A DNA stretch of 64,000 bases from WJMT01 sp964456985 (GCA_964456985.1 CAYWDH010000003.1:67764-131763); one strand, 5' to 3'; numbered from the stretch's first letter, positions 53,360 to 63,610 are shown. Program-made: numbers and translations. The notes: generated by a model not told the origin, from the letters alone.

Positions 53360-53411
53360 ATAAACTCAAAAGTCCGTTACCTGACCTATTCAAAAAAATG
53401 GAGCCAAGCCC

Positions 53412-56400
53412 TCATTCTTCGGACATTTTTTTATAGTCTTGATATCTCTGCTTGGCCTCCTGGGCTGCTCTTTTAAAAAGCATTTTTGCTGCTTTAGGAT
53501 GCTGCTGCATCAATGTCCTGTACCGGATCTCATTGTCAAGAAACGTTTGATATTCAAGCTTGGGTTCTTTTGAATCAAGAACCAAAGGATTTTTCCCCTC
53601 TTCAGCTCGTCTCGGATCATATCTGTAGAGAATCCAGTAACCTGTATCTACCGCTAATCTTTCTTCTGATTGGGTTCTCGTCATATCCAAACCGTGATTG
53701 ATACAGGGAGAATAGGCAATGATCAGTGAAGGACCGTTGTAAGATTCAGCTTCCAGAAAAGCTTTCAAACACTGGCTCTGATTGGCCCCCATGGCAACCG
53801 CTGCGACATAGACATAGCCATAAGACATTGCCATGCGTCCCAGGTCTTTTTTCTTTGTCTGTTTTCCTGCTGAAGCAAATTTTGCGACCGAACCGGTAGG
53901 AGTCGCTTTTGAAGCCTGACCTCCGGTGTTGGAGTATACTTCCGTATCCAGAACGAGCACATTGATGTTCTTACCAGCCGCCAGAACATGATCCAGGCCT
54001 CCGTATCCAATATCATAGGCCCAGCCGTCACCTCCAATGGACCAAACACTTTTGTTGACCAGATAATCTTTGAGCTCTACTATCTTGTTTAAGACTTTTT
54101 CCTTTTCTCCAGAAGCTTTTTTCTGTGCCTCAGGCAACGCTTTTATGACTTTTTCCGCAGCCTCTTTGGCTTCATCTTCCACTGATGTCCAGAGTTCTTT
54201 GCTTTTTTGCAGGGCCTGTGTCAGGTCCTTGGTCGTCCCCATCTCAAGCAGCTTGTTGATGTTAAAAAGAAGCTGTTTTCTATTGGAATTCACAGCAAGG
54301 CGCATCCCAAATCCGTATTCAGCATTATCTTCGAACAAAGAATTCGCCCACGTGGGTCCCCTTCCGTTTTTATCCTTACAGTAGGGAACCGTAGGAAATG
54401 TTCCCCCCCAAATGGAAGAACATCCGGTCGCATTGGCGATGATCATCCTGTCACCATAAAGCTGGGTGGCCAGTTTGACATAAGGTGTTTCCCCACACCC
54501 GGCGCAGGCTCCGTGGAACTCAAGATAGGGCAAGAGAAACTGACTCCCTTTGACCGTTGTTTTCTTCACTCCGTCCAGAACATTATCCGGGAGTTCTTCA
54601 AAAAATTTCTCATTTTCCACCTCTCCGGCTTTTCTCGCTTCTTGTATGGGGATCATTTCCAGGGCTTTCTCTTTAGTGGGACAAACATCCACACAATTCT
54701 CACATCCCACACAGTCTTCGATATAAACCTGGAGACTGTATTCTAAGTCTCTGTCATTCCTGGTGCGCGATTTTAAAGTAACAAAACTATCAGGTGCGTC
54801 TTTTAAATCGTCAGGATCTATCTGTTTAGGCCGGATCGTGGCATGAGGACATACCAGAGAACACTGATTACACTGGATGCAGTTTTCAGGTATCCATCTG
54901 GGCACCAAGTTGGCGACACCTCTCTTTTCCAGTTTCGTGGTTCCGGTGGGGACAGCTCCGTCAAAGGGCATTTGGGATACTTTTATCTTATCACCCTCAA
55001 AATGCATGGAAAGATCAATAACACCTTTAGCGAAATCCGAGGCATCGTCAGATATCAGTTTTATCTCTGGAGCTGATTTTTCTATCTTTTCCGGTATTTG
55101 TACCTCTTCAAGCGCCTCTGAAGTCCTGTCAACAGCCTTCCAGTTCATTTTGACAATATTCTCGCCTTTTTTTATAAATGTCTTCTTGATGGCATCTTTA
55201 ATCAACTTCAGTGCTTTATCTTCCTTAATAACTCCGGAGATCTTAAAGAAGGCAGCCTGCATAATAGTGCTGATCCTGTTTCGCAGTCCGACCTCGTTCG
55301 CTATCTTGAGAGCATCTGTGTTGTAAACTTTAATGTTTTTATCAATAATGGTCTTCTGCATCTTTTCAGTCAGATTTTCAAATACTTCTCCTGCTTTCCA
55401 GTTTGAATTGAGTAGAAATGTTCCGTTCTCTCTTATCCCCTTAAGAATATCATACCTTCCTATGTACGAGGATTTATGAAGCGCTACGAAATCAACTGTG
55501 TTCAGCAAATACTGGGACTGGATTTTTTCTTTTCCAAAACGAAGATGGGAGATGGTGACCCCGCCTGATTTCTTGGAATCATACTGAAAATAGCCCTGTG
55601 CGAACATATCTGTACTGTCTCCGATGATTTTAATGGAGTTCTTATTGCCGGATACAGTTCCATCCGAACCGTATCCCCAAAATTTACACCGAACCACTCC
55701 CTCGGGCTCAGAATCAAGGGGATCCCCGACAGGAAGTGATCTATGTGAGACATCATCCTCTATCCCCACTGTGAAACCGTGCGTACACTTTCCATCAAGA
55801 TGGTCATAAACAGCTTTGACCATAGCCGGAGTGAATTCTTTGGAAGAAAGTCCGTATCTTCCTCCGATCACTTCGATTTCTTTTTCTTTGAGAGCTGTGG
55901 TCACATCCAGATAAAGGGGCTCACCTAATGAACCGGGTTCTTTGGTTCTGTCAAGAACAGCGATTTTCTTTACACTGTCAGGCAGGACAGACAAAAGTGC
56001 TTTTGCTGAGAAAGGCCTGTAGAGCCTGACCTTAACAGCTCCTACTTTTTCTCCTTTTCCTCTGAGATAATTGACAGCTTCTTCAATCGTCTCCACACTT
56101 GATCCCATGGAAACAATGACTTTTTGAGCATCCGGCGCCCCTACGTAATCAAACAGATGATAAGACCGCCCGATTTTTTTGGCCACTCTATCCATGCATT
56201 CCTGTACGATATCAGGAGCTCTGTCATAATACTGATTCACTGTCTCGCGTCCCTGAAAGTACACATCCGGATTTTCAGCTCCCACCTTAAGAAACGGTCT
56301 TTCCGGATTCATGGAGCGTGACCGGAATTCTTCCACATATTTCATCTCAACAAGCTCTGCCATAGTCTCATATGGGATCATCTCTACTTTTTGTATCTCA

Positions 56401-56933
56401 TTCGAAGTCCTGAATCCGTCAAAAAAATGGACAAAAGGAACTTTCGATTTCAAGGCGGCAAGATGAGCCACAATAGCCAGATCCATGGTTTCTTGAACAG
56501 AACCGGATGCGATCAGCCCAAATCCTGTGTTTCTCGCAGACATGACATCTGAATGGTCACCAAATATGGATAATGACTGGCAAGCCAGTGACCTTGCAGA
56601 TACATGAAATACAGTGGGAAGCATTTCTCCTGCGATCTTATGCATATTCGGCAACATAAGCATCAATCCCTGGGACGCTGTGAATGTGGTTGTCAAAGCC
56701 CCTGCTGAGAGGCTTCCATGCACAGCTCCGGATGCTCCTCCTTCGGACTGCATCTCAACAACATCCACTGTCTGTCCGAAAATGTTTTTTCTTCCCTGCG
56801 CTGCCCATGAATCGGCAAGTTCCCCCATTAAGGATGATGGAGTTATTGGATAAATAGCAGCGACTTCACTAAAAGCATAAGCCACGTGAGTTGCGGCTGT
56901 ATTGCCTTCAATAGGTTCGAATTTTTTCTTCAT
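53412..56933 (-). CDS. nifJ: Pyruvate:ferredoxin oxidoreductase (homodimeric type)
   Basis: 1173 residues, the full single-chain length. Domain order: N-terminal pyrimidine-binding domain (EGNTAATHVAYAFSEVAAIYPITPSS), transketolase C-like and gamma domains, two [4Fe-4S] motifs (CIQCNQCSLVCPHA and CVGCENCVDVCPTKEKALEM), the proximal cluster Cys in HGACAGCGETPY and the thiamine-PP segment GGDGWAYDIGYGGLDH. It makes acetyl-CoA, CO2 and reduced ferredoxin from pyruvate. AGGAG upstream of ATG 56933. Confidence 0.96.
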   Translation of the reverse strand: MKKKFEPIEGNTAATHVAYAFSEVAAIYPITPSSLMGELADSWAAQGRKNIFGQTVDVVEMQSEGGASGAVHGSLSAGALTTTFTASQGLMLMLPNMHKIAGEMLPTVFHVSARSLACQSLSIFGDHSDVMSARNTGFGLIASGSVQETMDLAIVAHLAALKSKVPFVHFFDGFRTSNEIQKVEMIPYETMAELVEMKYVEEFRSRSMNPERPFLKVGAENPDVYFQGRETVNQYYDRAPDIVQECMDRVAKKIGRSYHLFDYVGAPDAQKVIVSMGSSVETIEEAVNYLRGKGEKVGAVKVRLYRPFSAKALLSVLPDSVKKIAVLDRTKEPGSLGEPLYLDVTTALKEKEIEVIGGRYGLSSKEFTPAMVKAVYDHLDGKCTHGFTVGIEDDVSHRSLPVGDPLDSEPEGVVRCKFWGYGSDGTVSGNKNSIKIIGDSTDMFAQGYFQYDSKKSGGVTISHLRFGKEKIQSQYLLNTVDFVALHKSSYIGRYDILKGIRENGTFLLNSNWKAGEVFENLTEKMQKTIIDKNIKVYNTDALKIANEVGLRNRISTIMQAAFFKISGVIKEDKALKLIKDAIKKTFIKKGENIVKMNWKAVDRTSEALEEVQIPEKIEKSAPEIKLISDDASDFAKGVIDLSMHFEGDKIKVSQMPFDGAVPTGTTKLEKRGVANLVPRWIPENCIQCNQCSLVCPHATIRPKQIDPDDLKDAPDSFVTLKSRTRNDRDLEYSLQVYIEDCVGCENCVDVCPTKEKALEMIPIQEARKAGEVENEKFFEELPDNVLDGVKKTTVKGSQFLLPYLEFHGACAGCGETPYVKLATQLYGDRMIIANATGCSSIWGGTFPTVPYCKDKNGRGPTWANSLFEDNAEYGFGMRLAVNSNRKQLLFNINKLLEMGTTKDLTQALQKSKELWTSVEDEAKEAAEKVIKALPEAQKKASGEKEKVLNKIVELKDYLVNKSVWSIGGDGWAYDIGYGGLDHVLAAGKNINVLVLDTEVYSNTGGQASKATPTGSVAKFASAGKQTKKKDLGRMAMSYGYVYVAAVAMGANQSQCLKAFLEAESYNGPSLIIAYSPCINHGLDMTRTQSEERLAVDTGYWILYRYDPRRAEEGKNPLVLDSKEPKLEYQTFLDNEIRYRTLMQQHPKAAKMLFKRAAQEAKQRYQDYKKMSEE

Positions 56934-56964
56934 AACATTCTCCTCTCTTATTAAGACGTTTTTA

Positions 56965-57564
56965 TTATTTAATCTCTGTCCTTCCTTCCAGGGATTTTTT
57001 AATGGTTACCTGGTCAGCATAATCAATATCAGAACCAACCGGAAGGCCCATAGCTAACCTGGTTAACTTGATATCAAAATCTTTCAATACTCTTGTCAGA
57101 AAGGCGGCTGTGGTTTCGCCGTCAGCGGTCGGATTCGTGGCGATAATGACTTCTGCAAATTTATTATTTTTTATCCTTTCAGTAATTTTCTCAATTTTTA
57201 ATTCATCAGGGCCCACTCCTTTTAAAGGGGACAAAGCTCCCAAAAGTACATGATACCTTCCATGGTAAATCCCGCTCTTCTCTATGGAATCAATATTGAA
57301 TGGTTCTTCTACAATACAGAGAACATCGTCATTTCTACTTTCATCCGTGCAGTAAAAACAGGGATCCACATGGGTCAGATTGTTGCAAACAGAGCAGTAA
57401 AAAAGTCCTTTCTTTGCGTCCATTATTGAATCAGCTAGATTATTCACCTCTTCCTCTTCAAGACCAATTATGTAATAGGCAATCCTCCGGGCCGTTTTTA
57501 ATCCGATTCCCGGTATTTTTTTTATCTCTTCGATAAGTCTTGTTAAAGGGGGTTGTCCTCTCAT
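56965..57564 (-). CDS. recR: Recombination mediator RecR
   Basis: 199 residues, standard size. Helix-hairpin-helix KIPGIGLKTARRIAYYI, a C4 zinc finger CSVCNNLTHVDPCFYC, then a Toprim domain (LCIVEEPFNIDSIE, IIATNPTADGETTA). It loads RecA in the RecFOR pathway. Part of the dnaX-ybaB-recR cluster, 6 bases after ybaB. Confidence 0.97.
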   Translation of the reverse strand: MRGQPPLTRLIEEIKKIPGIGLKTARRIAYYIIGLEEEEVNNLADSIMDAKKGLFYCSVCNNLTHVDPCFYCTDESRNDDVLCIVEEPFNIDSIEKSGIYHGRYHVLLGALSPLKGVGPDELKIEKITERIKNNKFAEVIIATNPTADGETTAAFLTRVLKDFDIKLTRLAMGLPVGSDIDYADQVTIKKSLEGRTEIK

Positions 57565-57570
57565 TTTAAA

Positions 57571-57882
57571 TCACGTTAGGCCCGGAATCTTCAGCCCGGC
57601 GCCTAGAACTCCCATTTTTTCTTTGACCTGGTCATCAACCTGTGCGCACGCATCATTAAAAGCCGCACTTATTAAGTCCTGAAGCATTTCTACATCATCC
57701 TTATTGACAACTTCCGGATCAATCTTAACAGAAACAATGTTTTTATTTCCGTCCATAGTGACCTCGACCATACCTCCTCCGCTACTTCCTTCCACTTTCA
57801 TCTCATCCAGTTCTTTTTTTATCTTTTCCTGCATCTCCTTTGCCTGTTTGAGCATTTTCTGCAAATTACCAACGCCTTTCAT
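57571..57882 (-). CDS. ybaB: YbaB/EbfC-family nucleoid-associated protein
   Basis: 103 residues: NLQKMLKQAKEMQEKIKKELDEMKVEGSSGGGMVEVTMDGNKNIVSVKIDPEV is the YbaB fold. It binds DNA as a small dimer. Conserved position between dnaX and recR. Strong GAAGGAG upstream of ATG 57882. Confidence 0.96.
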   Translation of the reverse strand: MKGVGNLQKMLKQAKEMQEKIKKELDEMKVEGSSGGGMVEVTMDGNKNIVSVKIDPEVVNKDDVEMLQDLISAAFNDACAQVDDQVKEKMGVLGAGLKIPGLT

Positions 57883-57912
57883 TGTTTCTCTCCTTCGTAT
57901 TATATTTTTCCC

Positions 57913-59283
57913 TTAATGTTTCTTCTCTTCTTTATTTACTGATAATATCCGAGCCTTAAAAGTGTTTAGAAATTCCTCCACTTTTGGCTCCTTTAAAACA
58001 TTATTCTTCTTTTCGTTTTTTAATCTGTTCTGTTTTTTTTCATCTGTCACAGGCTTTGCGCTCGGAACAGTCGTCTTAGTATTTTCTGTTTTTTCAGTTT
58101 CCCTCTCTCTATTCTTTTTGTGTGTCTCAGCGTCCCTTCCCAGCTTCCCCCTTAGTGACTTGACTTCTTCAATGATATCCTCAATAGGCACTATCTTATG
58201 GAACTGACAAATCTTAACGATCAGCACTTCAAAATAAATCCTGGGATGGGATGAATACCTTAATCCCTGCTCTCCGTTCTGAAGAGCATTGAGACAGTGG
58301 AGAATTTCATCCGCACTTGTGTTTTCAATCTGCTTTCTTATCTTTTCCTTTTCTGGTTCATCAAGAGTCAATAAATCTTTTGTGTCTTTCAAGGAACGCA
58401 CCAGCAAAAGATCCCTGAAGTGTTTGATCAATTCCGAGAGGAAAAACCGAAGGTCATATCCCTTATTAACGATTTTTTCAACCAGGTCAAATGCTTGTTC
58501 GGGTTTATTCCTAAGAATAGCTTCTGCGACCTCAAAAAGAAGCCCCCGGCTTATAGTCCCAAGGATCTCTTTCAAATCTTCGTCACTGATCTTTTCCCCA
58601 GAAAAAGCAACCGACTGATCGAGCAGGCTTTGAGCATCCCTCAAACTTCCTTCTGCTGATTCTGCAATCAATCTGATACCGTAGTTTGAAATAGTTATAT
58701 CTTCTTTTTGAATGATTTCCTTCAAATGAGCGGTGATCTCATTAAAAGATATCTTCCTGAATTCAAAAGTCTGGCATCTGGACACGATTGTGGCTGGAAC
58801 CTTGTGCAGTTCAGTTGTGGCGAGAATGAAAATGGTATTTGGCGGGGGTTCTTCCAGGGTTTTAAGCAGTGCATTGAAGGCTGGTGTAGTCAGCATATGG
58901 AATTCGTCAATGATGATGACCTTGTAACGGCTGTGGAGAGGTTTGTACTGAACGCCTTCCTTTAAGGCCCTTACTTCATCAATCCCTCTATTGGATGCCC
59001 CGTCTATTTCCAGCACATCAACAGCGCGGCCTTCCTGTATGTCAACACAGGATTCACATTCCAGACAGGGTTCCGGAGTAGGCCCCTTTTCGCAGTTAAG
59101 TGATTTTGCCAGGAGCCGCGCCACAGTGGTCTTGCCGACTCCTCTCATACCAGAGAAGATATACCCGTGGGCCAGACGGTTGTTTTTAATAGCGTTCTGT
59201 AAAGTCTGAACAACTGCTTTCTGACCTATGACCTGGTCAAAGCTTGTAGGCCTGTATTTTCTTGCATAGACTAAATAGCTCAT
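57913..59283 (-). CDS. dnaX: DNA polymerase III tau/gamma subunit
   Basis: 456 residues from ATG 59283 (MSYLVYARKYRP is the usual start; the frame reaches 59313). AAA+ domain: GYIFSGMRGVGKTTVARLLAKSL (Walker A), a zinc module (CEKGPTPEPCLECESC), VIIIDEFHMLTTPAFNALLKTLEEPP (Walker B) and TTELHKVPATIVSRCQTF (sensor). The clamp-loader collar domain follows. The C-terminus is short for tau, ending in a Lys/Glu-rich stretch. An A8 run at 58033-58040 near the end could allow slippage. Confidence 0.95.
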   Translation of the reverse strand: MSYLVYARKYRPTSFDQVIGQKAVVQTLQNAIKNNRLAHGYIFSGMRGVGKTTVARLLAKSLNCEKGPTPEPCLECESCVDIQEGRAVDVLEIDGASNRGIDEVRALKEGVQYKPLHSRYKVIIIDEFHMLTTPAFNALLKTLEEPPPNTIFILATTELHKVPATIVSRCQTFEFRKISFNEITAHLKEIIQKEDITISNYGIRLIAESAEGSLRDAQSLLDQSVAFSGEKISDEDLKEILGTISRGLLFEVAEAILRNKPEQAFDLVEKIVNKGYDLRFFLSELIKHFRDLLLVRSLKDTKDLLTLDEPEKEKIRKQIENTSADEILHCLNALQNGEQGLRYSSHPRIYFEVLIVKICQFHKIVPIEDIIEEVKSLRGKLGRDAETHKKNRERETEKTENTKTTVPSAKPVTDEKKQNRLKNEKKNNVLKEPKVEEFLNTFKARILSVNKEEKKH

Positions 59284-59416
59284 TTTATATCCGTTGAATC
59301 CGGAAAAGGACACGGAAGTTATCTTAATTAATAAAAAAGTATTTTAACATATATGAGTTTTAAAACAAAAACAAATTTTGCACTCTGATCCCTCTTCATG
59401 TATCTTATATGAGACA

Positions 59417-60277
59417 ATGAATGATAGGGTAAGCCTCTATGAAATCCATCTGGCGGTGCTCCTGTTCGGAGTGGCCGGACTCTTTGGAAAGTGGCTATCT
59501 ATCTCTCCCTTTATAATCGTTCTGGGAAGGGTTCTTTTTGCAGCTCTCTCTCTCGCCATCATCCTCTTGATATCCGGCAGAAAAAAATCACTATTTCCCG
59601 GAGAAGATACATTATATTTTATTCTTTTAGGATTCGTTCTTTCAGTTCACTGGGTGTCTTTTTTTAAGTCCATCCAGATATCGACCGTAGCCGTAGGATT
59701 ATTATCTTTTTCAACCTATCCTGTTTTTACAACCTTCCTCGAACCTCTGTTCACTAAAGAGCGGATTGTGAAGTTGAACATTTTTTTATCCCTCTTTTGT
59801 TTGTTTGGAGTGTTTCTGATTATTCCAAAATTTGACCTTCAAAACTCGACTTATATGGGTGTTTTATGGGGAGTTTTCTCAGGATTTACTTTTTCTCTTC
59901 TGACCATTATCAACCGAAGACTCGCTCAGAAACACTCAAGCCTTGTCATTGCTTTCAATCAGAATTTTTTCTCAACTCTGTTCTTAATTCCTCTTTTGTT
60001 TTTCATATCCTTTCCATTGACCGGAAAAAACATACTGCTTCTCGTTATACTGGGAGTAGTCTGTACAGCTCTTTCGCACACTCTTTTTATAAAGGGAATG
60101 AAAAATATAAAAGCGCAAACAGCGAGTCTCATCCATACACTGGAGCCGGTCTACGGGATCCTCTTTGCGTTTCTCTTTCTCAGAGAAACACCATCAAACC
60201 GGACTCTCCTAGGGGGAATGGTTATCCTTCTGGGACAGGTACTTATTGCCTATACTTTTATCAAAAGAAAAAAATAA
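59417..60277 (+). CDS. EamA/DMT-family transporter
   Basis: 286 residues from ATG 59417; a TTG at 59378 would add 13 residues. About ten membrane helices in two EamA repeats (about 10-140 and 155-285); VGLLSFSTYPVFTTFLEPLF closes the first and KAQTASLIHTLEPVYGILFAFLFLRE the second. These transporters export metabolites or amino acids; the substrate is unknown. It is convergent with the aminotransferase gene, 2 bases apart. Confidence 0.88.
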   Translation: MNDRVSLYEIHLAVLLFGVAGLFGKWLSISPFIIVLGRVLFAALSLAIILLISGRKKSLFPGEDTLYFILLGFVLSVHWVSFFKSIQISTVAVGLLSFSTYPVFTTFLEPLFTKERIVKLNIFLSLFCLFGVFLIIPKFDLQNSTYMGVLWGVFSGFTFSLLTIINRRLAQKHSSLVIAFNQNFFSTLFLIPLLFFISFPLTGKNILLLVILGVVCTALSHTLFIKGMKNIKAQTASLIHTLEPVYGILFAFLFLRETPSNRTLLGGMVILLGQVLIAYTFIKRKK

Positions 60278-60279
60278 GC

Positions 60280-61485
60280 TTATTCTATTTCCTTAAGGAC
60301 CTTTTTAACTTTTTTAAAGGCCCAGTCTAATTCTTTCTTTTTAATGATCAAAGGCGGCGCAAAACGAATCATGTTCTCATGTGTTTCTTTACAGAGAAGT
60401 CCTTCTTTCATCAATGCCTCACAAAAACGCCTGGCCCCGCCGGCTTCAGGATGCAATTCTATTCCTATAAGGAGCCCCTTCCCTCTGACATCTTTTATGT
60501 ACTTGTTCTTTATTGTTTTCAGCTTTTTTAAAAAATACTGACCCAGCTCTTCTGAGTTTTCAGAAAGCTTTTCTTCCTCCATCACACGCAGGGCCTCCCT
60601 GGCTACGGCACAGGCCAAAGGATTCGCTCCAAATGTGGAGCCATGTGAACCCGGGGTGAATACACCAAGGATTTCTCTGCTGGAAAGAACAGCGGATATA
60701 GCATAGCATCCGCCTCCTAATGACTTCCCTATCACAGCCATATCCGGTTTGACTCCCTCATGATCGCAGGCAAATAAGCGGCCGGTTCTTCCCAGGCCTG
60801 TTTGTATCTCATCTGCTATAAATAATACATTGTTTTTTTCACATATCTGTTTTGCTTTTATTAGATATCCTTCAGGAGGAATGATGATACCAGCTTCAGC
60901 TTGAACAGGCTCCACTAAAAAGGCTGCTGTATTAGGAGTTATGGCTTTTTCAAGTTCATCCGTATCTCCGTAAGGAATTTGTATGAAACCGGGAGTGAAG
61001 GGACCGAAATCCTTTTTATAGTGCTCTTCTGTTGAGAAGCTTATAATGGTAATGGTTCTCCCGTGAAAGTTATTTTCGCAGCTGATGATCTCAGCCTGGT
61101 TTTCAGGGATTTCTTTTTTCTGATACCCCCACATCCGGGCTGCTTTGATCGCTGTTTCCACGGCTTCCGCACCCGAATTCATTGCCAGAACCATTTCAAA
61201 TCCGGTCAAATCACATAATTCCTTCGTAAGGAGAGGCCATTGGTCATTCCTAAAGGCCCTTGAGGTCAAAGTCAGATTTTTAGCCTGCTCACAGAGAGCT
61301 TTGACTAAACGTGGATGGCAGTGTCCGTGATTCACAGCAGAATAGGCACTGAGAAAATCAAGGTACCTTGTATCCTCAATATCCCAAACCCAAATACCTT
61401 TCCCTTTGGTCAATACGACGTCAAGGGGATTGTAATTATGGGCTCCATAGATATCTTCCATATCTACATAGAATTTTGTATTCAT
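60280..61485 (-). CDS. rocD: Ornithine--oxo-acid aminotransferase-like class III aminotransferase
   Basis: 401 residues, the size of ornithine aminotransferase. PLP site: LFIADEIQTGLGRTG (Asp) and VIGKSLGGGCY (Schiff-base Lys); SGAEAVETAIKAAR and FHGRTITIIS are family motifs. The N-terminus (GAHNYNPLDVVLTKGKG) matches ornithine aminotransferases best. It turns ornithine into glutamate semialdehyde. The exact substrate is inferred from sequence alone. Confidence 0.87.
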   Translation of the reverse strand: MNTKFYVDMEDIYGAHNYNPLDVVLTKGKGIWVWDIEDTRYLDFLSAYSAVNHGHCHPRLVKALCEQAKNLTLTSRAFRNDQWPLLTKELCDLTGFEMVLAMNSGAEAVETAIKAARMWGYQKKEIPENQAEIISCENNFHGRTITIISFSTEEHYKKDFGPFTPGFIQIPYGDTDELEKAITPNTAAFLVEPVQAEAGIIIPPEGYLIKAKQICEKNNVLFIADEIQTGLGRTGRLFACDHEGVKPDMAVIGKSLGGGCYAISAVLSSREILGVFTPGSHGSTFGANPLACAVAREALRVMEEEKLSENSEELGQYFLKKLKTIKNKYIKDVRGKGLLIGIELHPEAGGARRFCEALMKEGLLCKETHENMIRFAPPLIIKKKELDWAFKKVKKVLKEIE

Positions 61486-61525
61486 TGTTTTTTCCCTTCA
61501 TCTAACAAAAAGATTTTTATCTAAA

Positions 61526-63244
61526 TTACCCTTTTCTGAGTTCTCTGACTCTGATGCGCTGAGCATCTTCAGGGTGTTCTCTCTTGAACTTTTTCCAGTA
61601 ATCATTTACTGATTGCTTCATGTCTTTATGAAGCATCAGTATACCGAACAAATTCGGGGCAGCCATAAGGACAATGGCTACGGCAGCAAGAGACCATATA
61701 ATAGTGGTATCTATAAGGGCTGCTGAAAAAAAGGCAACAATATAGATCATCCTGTAGGGCATGACAAATTTCTCCCCAACAAGATAGGTAACAGCCCGGC
61801 TGCCGTAGTAGGACCATGATATGACGGTTGAAAAGGCAAAAAGCAAGAGCCCGACTGAAACTATGAACTTTCCATAGTCTCCGAAAAGTCCGAACTTAAA
61901 AGCTTCTGCGGTCAAGACCGCGCTGTGAACAAGAGATTTTCCTTTTACTTGTATGGATGTATCTGCCAGCTTCCCGTCTTCTACGGCAAATGTTCCTGTC
62001 ACTTCTTCTCCATTTTTAGAAAAAGTCACATCTTCAGCAAAAGACCGTGCATGGATGATGGTAATATCCTTGGGGACCTCAAGCCTTCCATTAACGATTT
62101 CTATCTCCCCTGAATAGGATTTGACCCTATCGCTTTTTCTGTCTTTCATGAATTCCCTCAAAGCAGCCAGATCTTCCCTATTGTCTCTCTCATAAATACC
62201 CTGTATTATCTCCATATCCGCCCGCTCAAAGGTATTCGGTATTTTCTTGGTCCATACTCCTGATGCCATTATGGTAAGTCCTGTGAGTGTGCAGATCAGA
62301 AGCGTATCAATAAACGGCTCGAGTATGGCCACCATTCCTTCGGAAACTGGCTCATCAGCTTTGGCGGCAGAATGGGCGATCGCTGCCGAACCCTGACCTG
62401 CTTCGTTTGAATAAATCCCTCTGTTTACTCCCCTGTTAAAGGCAAAGGCTACGGAACTCCCCAAGAATCCCCCTAAAGCGGCTGTTCCGGTAAAAACATT
62501 CAAGAAAATGGCTTCTAATGAGGGAATTATCTGTTGATAATTGAAAAATATCACGCTGAAAGCACCAACGATATAGAGAACAGCCATAAAAGGGACTATT
62601 TTCTCAGTTACCTTCGCAATCCTTTTGATACCACCGATTATTATTAGAGCTAAAAAAACAGAAAGGATGCCTCCGGTGATTATGGGTTTAATATGAAAAG
62701 TGGATTCTATGGAAACCGCAATATTGTTTATCTGAGGCATATTTCCGGTCCCGAAGGTACAGATAACCGTGGCTATGGCAAAAATTATGGCAAGCCATTT
62801 CATATTCAGCTTCTTATCCATATAATACATAGGCCCGCCGGATACAGTCCCTTCTTTCCCTTGCTTATTCACATCCCGATATTTATGTGAAAGAGTCACT
62901 TCCACGAATTTTGTCGTCATTCCGAAAAAGGCTGTAGCCCACATCCAAAAAAGAGCGGCTGGTCCCCCGATATATATCGCTAATCCCACTCCACCAATAT
63001 TGCCAGTGCCGATAGTCCCGGACAGGGCTGTTGCTAAAGATTGAAAATGTGTCGTATCTCCCTCGAAAGAATCTTTCTCATATTTTCCCGTTACAACTCT
63101 GATCGCATGACGAAAAAATCTCAATTGAGGGAAACGAAGATAAAGAGTAAAGAAAATACCGGTTCCCAGTAAAAGCAAAGGAAACCAGGTGCCATTCCCC
63201 AAATACCCATCCAAAGTAAGAAGAAAATTATTTATTGCGTCCAC
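61526..63244 (-). CDS. AGCS-family sodium:alanine symporter with a ~100-residue insertion
   Basis: 572 residues from GTG 63244, favoured because AAGGTGG lies 5 bases upstream; a TTG at 63277 is the alternative. The AGCS core is clear: LATALSGTIGTGNIGGVGLAI, GMTTKFVEVTLSHKYRD, TGNMPQINNIAVSI, SNEAGQGSAAIAHSAAKADEPVSEG and FSTVISWSYYG. Between the helix GLTIMASGVW and the helix after KFIVSVG there is about 100 residues of soluble sequence (about 340-440), not present in usual AGCS proteins. It imports alanine or glycine with sodium. Confidence 0.9.
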   Translation of the reverse strand: MDAINNFLLTLDGYLGNGTWFPLLLLGTGIFFTLYLRFPQLRFFRHAIRVVTGKYEKDSFEGDTTHFQSLATALSGTIGTGNIGGVGLAIYIGGPAALFWMWATAFFGMTTKFVEVTLSHKYRDVNKQGKEGTVSGGPMYYMDKKLNMKWLAIIFAIATVICTFGTGNMPQINNIAVSIESTFHIKPIITGGILSVFLALIIIGGIKRIAKVTEKIVPFMAVLYIVGAFSVIFFNYQQIIPSLEAIFLNVFTGTAALGGFLGSSVAFAFNRGVNRGIYSNEAGQGSAAIAHSAAKADEPVSEGMVAILEPFIDTLLICTLTGLTIMASGVWTKKIPNTFERADMEIIQGIYERDNREDLAALREFMKDRKSDRVKSYSGEIEIVNGRLEVPKDITIIHARSFAEDVTFSKNGEEVTGTFAVEDGKLADTSIQVKGKSLVHSAVLTAEAFKFGLFGDYGKFIVSVGLLLFAFSTVISWSYYGSRAVTYLVGEKFVMPYRMIYIVAFFSAALIDTTIIWSLAAVAIVLMAAPNLFGILMLHKDMKQSVNDYWKKFKREHPEDAQRIRVRELRKG

Positions 63245-63394
63245 AAGGCCACCTTCATAGAAAAATTTATAATCCAAAAATTACTAAAACCATTTCCAGC
63301 GAACGAATAAGAGATGAAAAATCTTATCAGAAAAAAACACGCGTTGCAATGATTTAATCCCTTCAGCAAGGTAAAAATCATCCTTCAAGGCAAG

Positions 63395-63484
63395 TGGCGG
63401 AGAGGATGGGATTCGAACCCATGGTACGGGTTACCGTACACACGCTTTCCAAGCGTGCTCCTTAAGCCACTCGGACACCTCTCC
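63395..63484 (-). tRNA. tRNA-Ser (GGA)
   Basis: 90 nt with encoded CCA. Acceptor GGAGAGG/CCTCTCC, anticodon loop TTGGAAA (anticodon GGA) and a long class II variable arm (GTACGGTAACCCGTAC), as expected for serine. The T loop GGTTCGAATCC is standard. Confidence 0.96.
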
Positions 63485-63610
63485 GAATTTACTGTCTTAG
63501 ATCAGAATATGTACGTTACCAAAAATGATAAAAAGAGTAAAGTAGCTTGCTTTCAGCTCTATGATGAAAACGTCTTTTTACCCTACTTCATTAAGTTAAA
63601 AATCTCTTGT

